This document shows, piece after piece, positions 59,367 through 64,000 of a stretch of DNA of 64,000 nucleotides. Under the pieces are notes generated by a model. That model was not told the origin of the DNA. It worked only from the letters and a program-made list of their open reading frames with translations, and did not search any database. The stretch comes from Paracoccaceae bacterium Fryx2 (GTDB lineage: Bacteria; Pseudomonadota; Alphaproteobacteria; Rhodobacterales; Rhodobacteraceae). Position 1 is the stretch's first letter; each line of letters begins with the position of its first letter. The translations under genes were made by a program, and so were the position numbers. Location of the stretch: contig JAVSGI010000003.1 in NCBI GenBank assembly GCA_032334235.1, forward strand, positions 310,001-374,000. The letters run 5' to 3'.

Positions 59367-60349
59367 GCGGGGGCCCTTTGCGGTTTGGTCCAGGCGTGGA
59401 GCGTGGCGGGGGTGAGGATCTGGGCCTTGCGGGCGTGGAAGGCAGCCTGACAGGCGGCCTCGGCCGCGGCAAGGACCGGCAGGCCGCGCAGGGTGGCCAT
59501 GAGGGCCTGCGTCGCGGGCCAGTGGCGCAGGATGCTGGTATCGCGGGCCTCGTTGCGGTTGGCGATTCGGTGCCAGCGGCCGTTCAGGTGATACTTGTCG
59601 GAGGTCTTGCCCTGGCCGTCGCCGCGGTCGTTCTTCATCAGGAAGGTGTCGGCCGAGCGGATCGCATAGTGGTTGACGCAGGCCCCGCCGCGCATGGCCC
59701 GGTCAAGCGGGCGGTATTTCGAGCGGGGCGGGCCGAACAGCACCGCGTTGTCCAGCGCCACGCCCGCCGCATTGACGACGCGCGGGTCGGGGATGCGCGG
59801 CGCGGTGGGCATGTGGTCGGAGGCGTGGGCGAAGGCGCGAAAGCGGAACATCGACTTGAACTTCACCGTGTCGGGGTCGGGGGCGGCCTCGCAGGCGGTG
59901 AAGGCGGGCAGCGTGTTGCCCGGCCAGTCGGTCAGCCCGTTGTCACCGAAGGCGCGCCACGGCAGGGCGATCACATCCGACTGCCCGGTGCGGGCCAGCA
60001 GGTCGGCCAGATGGCCCGCGCCAGGAGCGATGTTGAGAAACTCGTCGCTGTCGAGATGGCAAAGCCATTCGGCATCGCTGCCCGCCAGATGCGCCATGGC
60101 AAGCGCCATGCCCGCATCCTGCGGCGCGGTGCCGGGGGGGACGGGGTTGCGCAGATGCGTCACCACGCCCGCCGCCGCCAGCGCGTTGAGCAGAGCGTCG
60201 GACCCGTCGGTGCAATCGTTGGAACAGACCACGATGCGGTCGAAGCCGATCACGCGGTGATAGGCCACCCATTCCACCAGGAACGGGCCTTCGTTGCGCA
60301 TACAGGCGACCAGCGCGGTTTGCGGGCAGGAAAGGGCGGCGGCTGTCAT
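59363..60349 (-). CDS. Family 2 glycosyltransferase (328 aa)
   Basis: GT-A fold protein of the Glyco_tranf_2_4 type: ALVACMRNEGPFLVEWVAYH (about residues 12-31), CSNDCTDGSDALL (about 42-54) and the metal-binding DSDEF in LCHLDSDEFLNIAP (about 95-108). No membrane segment is visible, so it acts in the cytoplasm. The acceptor is unknown. It sits unexpectedly within the odhA-odhB-lpd cluster, between odhB and the MAPEG gene, which it overlaps. Confidence 0.83.
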   Translation of the reverse strand: MTAAALSCPQTALVACMRNEGPFLVEWVAYHRVIGFDRIVVCSNDCTDGSDALLNALAAAGVVTHLRNPVPPGTAPQDAGMALAMAHLAGSDAEWLCHLDSDEFLNIAPGAGHLADLLARTGQSDVIALPWRAFGDNGLTDWPGNTLPAFTACEAAPDPDTVKFKSMFRFRAFAHASDHMPTAPRIPDPRVVNAAGVALDNAVLFGPPRSKYRPLDRAMRGGACVNHYAIRSADTFLMKNDRGDGQGKTSDKYHLNGRWHRIANRNEARDTSILRHWPATQALMATLRGLPVLAAAEAACQAAFHARKAQILTPATLHAWTKPQRAPA

Positions 60350-60410
60350 CGGACGGACCCGGCAGGAAGGGGGACATGCCCGGCAGCGGCGCCGCGCATG
60401 TCCGGAGGAA

Positions 60411-61952
60411 TCACAGATCCATCAGCAGGCGGCGCGGGTCTTCCAGCGCCTCTTTCACCCGCACGAGGAAGGTCACGGCACCCTTGCCGTCAACCACGCG
60501 GTGATCGTAGCTCAGCGCGAGATACATCATCGGGCGGATCACGATCTGGCCGCCGACCACCATCGGGCGGTCCTGGATCTTGTGCATCCCCAGAATGCCC
60601 GATTGCGGCGGGTTCAGGATCGGCGAGGACATCAGCGAGCCGTAGACCCCGCCGTTCGAGATGGTGAAGCTGCCACCCTGCATCTCGGCCATCGAAAGCT
60701 TGCCGTCGCGGGCGCGCAGGCCCAGTTCGGCGATCTTCTTCTCGATGGCGGCAAAGCTCATCTGGTCGGCGTCGCGCACCACCGGAACCACAAGGCCCGA
60801 CGGCGTGCCGACCGCGACCCCCATGTGGACGTAGTTCTTGTAGACCACGTCGGTGCCGTCGATCTCGGCGTTGACCTCGGGAACCTCTTTCAGGGCGTGG
60901 CAGCAGGCCTTCACGAAGAACGACATGAAGCCCAGCTTGGTGCCGTGCTTCTTCTCGAACAGATCCTTGAACTCGGTGCGCAGGCCCATGATGTCGGACA
61001 TGTCGACCTCGTTGTAGGTCGTCAGCATCGCGGCGGTGTTCTGCGCGTCCTTCAGGCGGCGGGCGATGGTCTGGCGCAGGCGGGTCATCTTGACCCGCTC
61101 CTCGCGCGCCGCGTCGTCGGCGGGCACGGCGGGGCGCAGTAGCGCCGGGGCCGGGGCCGATGCCGGGACGGCGGCAGCCGCCGCCGCGACGGCGCGCGCC
61201 ACGTCATCCTTCATGACCCGGCCATCGCGGCCGGACCCCTGCACCGCATCGCGGGCAAGACCGGCCTCGGCCATTGCCTTTTTCGCCGCGGGGGCATCCT
61301 CGACATCCTTCGCAGAGGGGGCGCCAGACGGGGCAGCAGTCGGGGAAGCAATCGGGGCGCCAGCAGCGGCGACGGGGGCCGGTGCCGGGGCGGCGGCGGC
61401 GGCAACCACGGCCGCACCGTCGGTCGAGATTCGCGCCAGACGGGCGGCGGCGGCAACCGTGGTGCCTTCCGGCGCGAGGATCTCGGCCAGAACGCCCGAC
61501 GCGGGGCTGGGCACCTCGACCGAGACCTTGTCGGTTTCAAGCTCGCACAGCATCTCGTCCTGGGCCACCGCGTCACCGGGTTTCTTGAACCAGGTCGCAA
61601 CCGTGGCCTCGGACACGCTTTCGCCCAAAGTCGGCACCATCACGTCAATCATCTTGCCCTCTCCTGCGCCAGCCTCGGCCGATACGCCTTTCAACTTCTG
61701 CTCCGGCACGGCATCCGCCGCACCAATCTGTGCCAGCAGGGCGGCGACGCCCACGGTCGCCCCCTCGGGGGCCACGATCTCTGCCAGCCGTCCGGCGACG
61801 GGGCTGTGAACCTCGACCGTCACCTTGTCGGTTTCCAGCTCGCACAGCATCTCGTCCACCGCGACCGCATCGCCCGGCTTCTTGAACCAGGTTGCGACCG
61901 TGGCTTCCGTGACGCTTTCGCCAAGCGTGGGAACCCTGACTTCCGTTGCCAT
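60411..61952 (-). CDS. odhB: 2-oxoglutarate dehydrogenase E2, two lipoyl domains (513 aa)
   Basis: Dihydrolipoyl succinyltransferase core of the TCA-cycle complex. Two nearly identical lipoyl domains are present, with lipoyl lysines K43 and K142 in ELETDKV; most E2o proteins have one. A peripheral E1/E3-binding domain ([22 protein letters not shown], split about 224-245) lies between Ala/Pro-rich linkers, followed by the catalytic domain with [12 protein letters not shown] (His near residue 484). It starts 4 bases after the odhA stop (3-base gap). Confidence 0.93.
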   Translation of the reverse strand: MATEVRVPTLGESVTEATVATWFKKPGDAVAVDEMLCELETDKVTVEVHSPVAGRLAEIVAPEGATVGVAALLAQIGAADAVPEQKLKGVSAEAGAGEGKMIDVMVPTLGESVSEATVATWFKKPGDAVAQDEMLCELETDKVSVEVPSPASGVLAEILAPEGTTVAAAARLARISTDGAAVVAAAAAPAPAPVAAAGAPIASPTAAPSGAPSAKDVEDAPAAKKAMAEAGLARDAVQGSGRDGRVMKDDVARAVAAAAAAVPASAPAPALLRPAVPADDAAREERVKMTRLRQTIARRLKDAQNTAAMLTTYNEVDMSDIMGLRTEFKDLFEKKHGTKLGFMSFFVKACCHALKEVPEVNAEIDGTDVVYKNYVHMGVAVGTPSGLVVPVVRDADQMSFAAIEKKIAELGLRARDGKLSMAEMQGGSFTISNGGVYGSLMSSPILNPPQSGILGMHKIQDRPMVVGGQIVIRPMMYLALSYDHRVVDGKGAVTFLVRVKEALEDPRRLLMDL

Positions 61953-61955
61953 GCC

Positions 61956-64000
61956 TCAGACCCCGACCGTCAGGGCATCGTTGACAAGGGCTTCCTGTTC
62001 CGCCTTGTGGCGGCTGGCCAGACCCGTGGCGGGCGATGCCGAGGCCGCGCGCCCGACGTAATGCGGGCGGGGATGGCTGGCGCCGATCCGGGTCAGCACC
62101 CATTCGAGGTTCGGCTCGACGAATGTCCAGGCCCCCATGTTCTTCGGCTCTTCCTGACACCAGACAACGTCCGCCGCCTTGAACCGTTCCAGTTCCTTCA
62201 CCAGCGACAGCGCCGGGAAGGGATAGAACTGCTCCAGCCGCAGCAGATACACGTCATCCAGCCCGCGCTTGTCACGCTCGGCCAGAAGGTCGAAATAGAC
62301 CTTGCCCGAACAGATCACCACCCGCCGGATCTCGGCATCGGGCTTCAGTTCGGTGTCGGACTGGCCCTTCTGCGCATCGTCCCACAGCACCCGGTGGAAG
62401 CTCGATCCGGTCACGAAGTCTTCCGCGGTCGAAACGCACATCGGATGGCGCAGCAGCGATTTCGGCGTCATCAGGATCAGCGGCTTGCGGAAGTTGCGGT
62501 GGATCTGGCGGCGCAGGATGTGGAAGTAGTTTGCCGGGGTGGAACAGTTGGCGACGATCCAGTTGTCATTGGCCGACATCTGCAGGAAACGCTCCAGCCG
62601 CGCCGACGAATGTTCCGGCCCCTGCCCCTCGTAGCCGTGCGGCAGCAGGCACACGAGGCCCGACATCCGCAACCACTTGGCTTCGCCCGAGTTGATGAAC
62701 TGGTCGAACATGATCTGCGCGCCGTTGGCGAAATCGCCGAACTGCGCCTCCCACATCACCAGAGCGTTGGGCTCGGCAAGGCTGTAGCCGTATTCGAACC
62801 CCAGCACCGCATATTCCGACAGCATGGAGTCGATGACCTCATAGCGCGCCTGCCCGGCGCGGATGTGGTTCAGCGGGTAGTGCCGTTCCTCGGTGGCCTG
62901 GTTGATGAAGGCCGAATGGCGCTGGCTGAAGGTGCCGCGCGTGCAGTCCTGCCCCGACAGGCGCACCGGGTAGCCCTCGACCACCAGCGACCCGAAGGCC
63001 AGCGCCTCGGCCGTGGCCCAGTCGAAGCCCGTGCCGGTTTCAAGCATCTTCGCCTTGGCCTCAAGCTGGCGGCCGACCGTCTTGTGCAGGTCGAAGCCGT
63101 CGGGCACCCGCGACAGCGCGGCGCCCACCTCGGCCAGCGTCTCGGGCTTGATCGCCGTCCGGCCGGGGTGGTATTCGTCGCGGTCGCGCACCATTCCCGA
63201 CCAGCGGCCATCCAGCCAGTCGGCCTTGTTGGGCTTGTAATCCTTGCCCGCCTCGAATTCCTCGTTCAGCCGAGCCTGGAAGGCGGCCTTCATGTCCTCG
63301 ATCTCGCCTTCGGGGATCAGCCCGTCCTGCACCAGCCGCTCGGTGTAAAGCTGGAGCGTGGTCTTGTGCTTCTTGATGCGGTTGTACATCGCCGGGTTGG
63401 TGAACATCGGCTCGTCGCCTTCGTTGTGACCGAAGCGGCGGTAGCAGAAGATGTCGATCACCACATCCTTGTGGAAGGTCTGGCGGAACTCGGTCGCCAC
63501 CTTGGCGGCATGGACCACGGCCTCGGGGTCGTCACCGTTGACGTGGAAGATCGGCGCTTCCACCATCAGCGCGATGTCGGTCGGATAGGGGCTCGACCGG
63601 CTGAACGACGGCGCGGTGGTGAAGCCGATCTGGTTGTTGACGACGATGTGGATCGTCCCGCCGGTGCGGTGGCCCACCAGCCCCGACAGGCCGAAGCATT
63701 CCGCCACGACGCCCTGCCCGGCAAAGGCCGCGTCGCCGTGCAGCAGCACCGGCAGCACGGTGTGGCGCGTCTTGTCGCCCGCCTGTTCCTGCTTGGCGCG
63801 CACCTTGCCCAGCACCACCGGGTTCACCGCTACAAGGTGGCTGGGGTTGGCGGTCAGCGACAGGTGGACGATGTTGCCGTCGAACACCCGGTCGCTCGAC
63901 GCGCCGAGGTGATACTTCACGTCGCCCGACCCGTCCACGTCCTCGGGCTTGTAGCTGCCGCCCTGAAACTCGTTGAATATCGCGCGGTAGGGTTTCTGCA
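61956..64000 (-). CDS. odhA: 2-oxoglutarate dehydrogenase E1 (C-terminal part)
   Basis: Thiamine-diphosphate decarboxylase of the complex. About 680 C-terminal residues are in the window and the gene continues past the right edge; the frame is open through 64000 with EFQGGSYKPEDVDGSGDV, the known stretch before VKYHLGASSDR. ThDP-binding GDAAFAGQGVVAECFGLSGL, VVNNQIGFTT, the FCYRRFGHNEGDEPMFTNP region, and the C-terminal PHGYEGQGPEHSSARLERF and LLRHPMC are visible. The order odhA-odhB-lpd is standard for the 2-oxoglutarate rather than the pyruvate complex. Confidence 0.94.
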   Translation of the reverse strand, partial: QKPYRAIFNEFQGGSYKPEDVDGSGDVKYHLGASSDRVFDGNIVHLSLTANPSHLVAVNPVVLGKVRAKQEQAGDKTRHTVLPVLLHGDAAFAGQGVVAECFGLSGLVGHRTGGTIHIVVNNQIGFTTAPSFSRSSPYPTDIALMVEAPIFHVNGDDPEAVVHAAKVATEFRQTFHKDVVIDIFCYRRFGHNEGDEPMFTNPAMYNRIKKHKTTLQLYTERLVQDGLIPEGEIEDMKAAFQARLNEEFEAGKDYKPNKADWLDGRWSGMVRDRDEYHPGRTAIKPETLAEVGAALSRVPDGFDLHKTVGRQLEAKAKMLETGTGFDWATAEALAFGSLVVEGYPVRLSGQDCTRGTFSQRHSAFINQATEERHYPLNHIRAGQARYEVIDSMLSEYAVLGFEYGYSLAEPNALVMWEAQFGDFANGAQIMFDQFINSGEAKWLRMSGLVCLLPHGYEGQGPEHSSARLERFLQMSANDNWIVANCSTPANYFHILRRQIHRNFRKPLILMTPKSLLRHPMCVSTAEDFVTGSSFHRVLWDDAQKGQSDTELKPDAEIRRVVICSGKVYFDLLAERDKRGLDDVYLLRLEQFYPFPALSLVKELERFKAADVVWCQEEPKNMGAWTFVEPNLEWVLTRIGASHPRPHYVGRAASASPATGLASRHKAEQEALVNDALTVGV

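Noticed and set aside
1-64000. CRISPR arrays, riboswitches and rRNA genes
   Set aside because: No regularly spaced identical repeats of 25-40 bases, no rRNA stretch and no riboswitch core that I could recognise were found on either strand.

Overview
The window looks like a piece of a Rhodobacteraceae (alphaproteobacterial) chromosome. It is GC-rich throughout and carries several gene clusters typical of that family: trgA-trgB-cysK, irr next to fabA-fabB-fabI, crotonyl-CoA carboxylase/reductase near ethylmalonyl-CoA mutase, and odhA-odhB-lpd. Function calls rest on motifs and family resemblance read from the sequence; no database search was run.

Positions 1 to about 22.2 kb are an accessory region that reads as a prophage or phage-derived integrative element. 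At the left edge lie the start of a GpA-type large terminase and a small terminase gene. Then come small phage-type genes (DUF6900, DUF3489, DUF7220, DUF6362), a C5-cytosine methyltransferase that shares its DNA with a second long reading frame, a ParB-methyltransferase fusion, a Fic protein, a 1161-residue Toprim/helicase replication protein, a ParS/MbcA-like protein, an IS21-family insertion sequence with target duplication, a block of decayed tandem gene copies, and a DUF2924 / large serine recombinase / small HTH-like module. The region ends before a tRNA-Ser(GGA) gene that still has its own terminator. It is rich in unexplained cis-acting structure: paired 17-bp operator-like palindromes, a nine-copy GGANTCC (GANTC-containing) array, a 27-bp-arm perfect palindrome inside the replication gene, and GGGTGGAAC motifs at two distant places.

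Positions 22.3 to 31.3 kb hold alaX, an MscS-type channel and cysK in one overlapping minus-strand run, then trgB and trgA (the tellurite-resistance family), cyclopropane fatty acid synthase and a photolyase. Three copies of a 19-bp AT-rich hairpin lie just after genes here.

Positions 31.3 to 37.0 kb hold a divergent GntR regulator and a tightly packed operon: an amino-acid binding protein, an SRPBCC protein, a DUF1445 putative hydro-lyase, a single permease and a class V aminotransferase. No ATPase is present. It is a plausible, uncharacterised amino-acid uptake and conversion pathway. A transglutaminase-like gene follows.

Positions 37.1 to 41.7 kb hold an Irr-type Fur-family regulator facing fabA-fabB-fabI. 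A 1.3-kb IS5-family element with TAAT target duplication sits 3 bases upstream of the chosen irr start. Its inverted repeat now supplies the ribosome binding site, and its transposase is frameshifted.

Positions 41.7 to 52.5 kb are housekeeping and small metabolic genes: two VOC proteins, an ABC exporter, tRNA-Gly(TCC), a YedK-type peptidase, a methyltransferase, a choline-kinase-like protein, a 5'-nucleotidase, DUF952, pyrD, a stand-alone Lrp domain and a RecD-like helicase. Positions 52.5 to 64 kb carry two ethylmalonyl-CoA pathway genes (ccr, ecm) around an acyltransferase, then the 2-oxoglutarate dehydrogenase cluster (lpd, MAPEG, glycosyltransferase, a two-lipoyl-domain odhB, and odhA running off the right edge).
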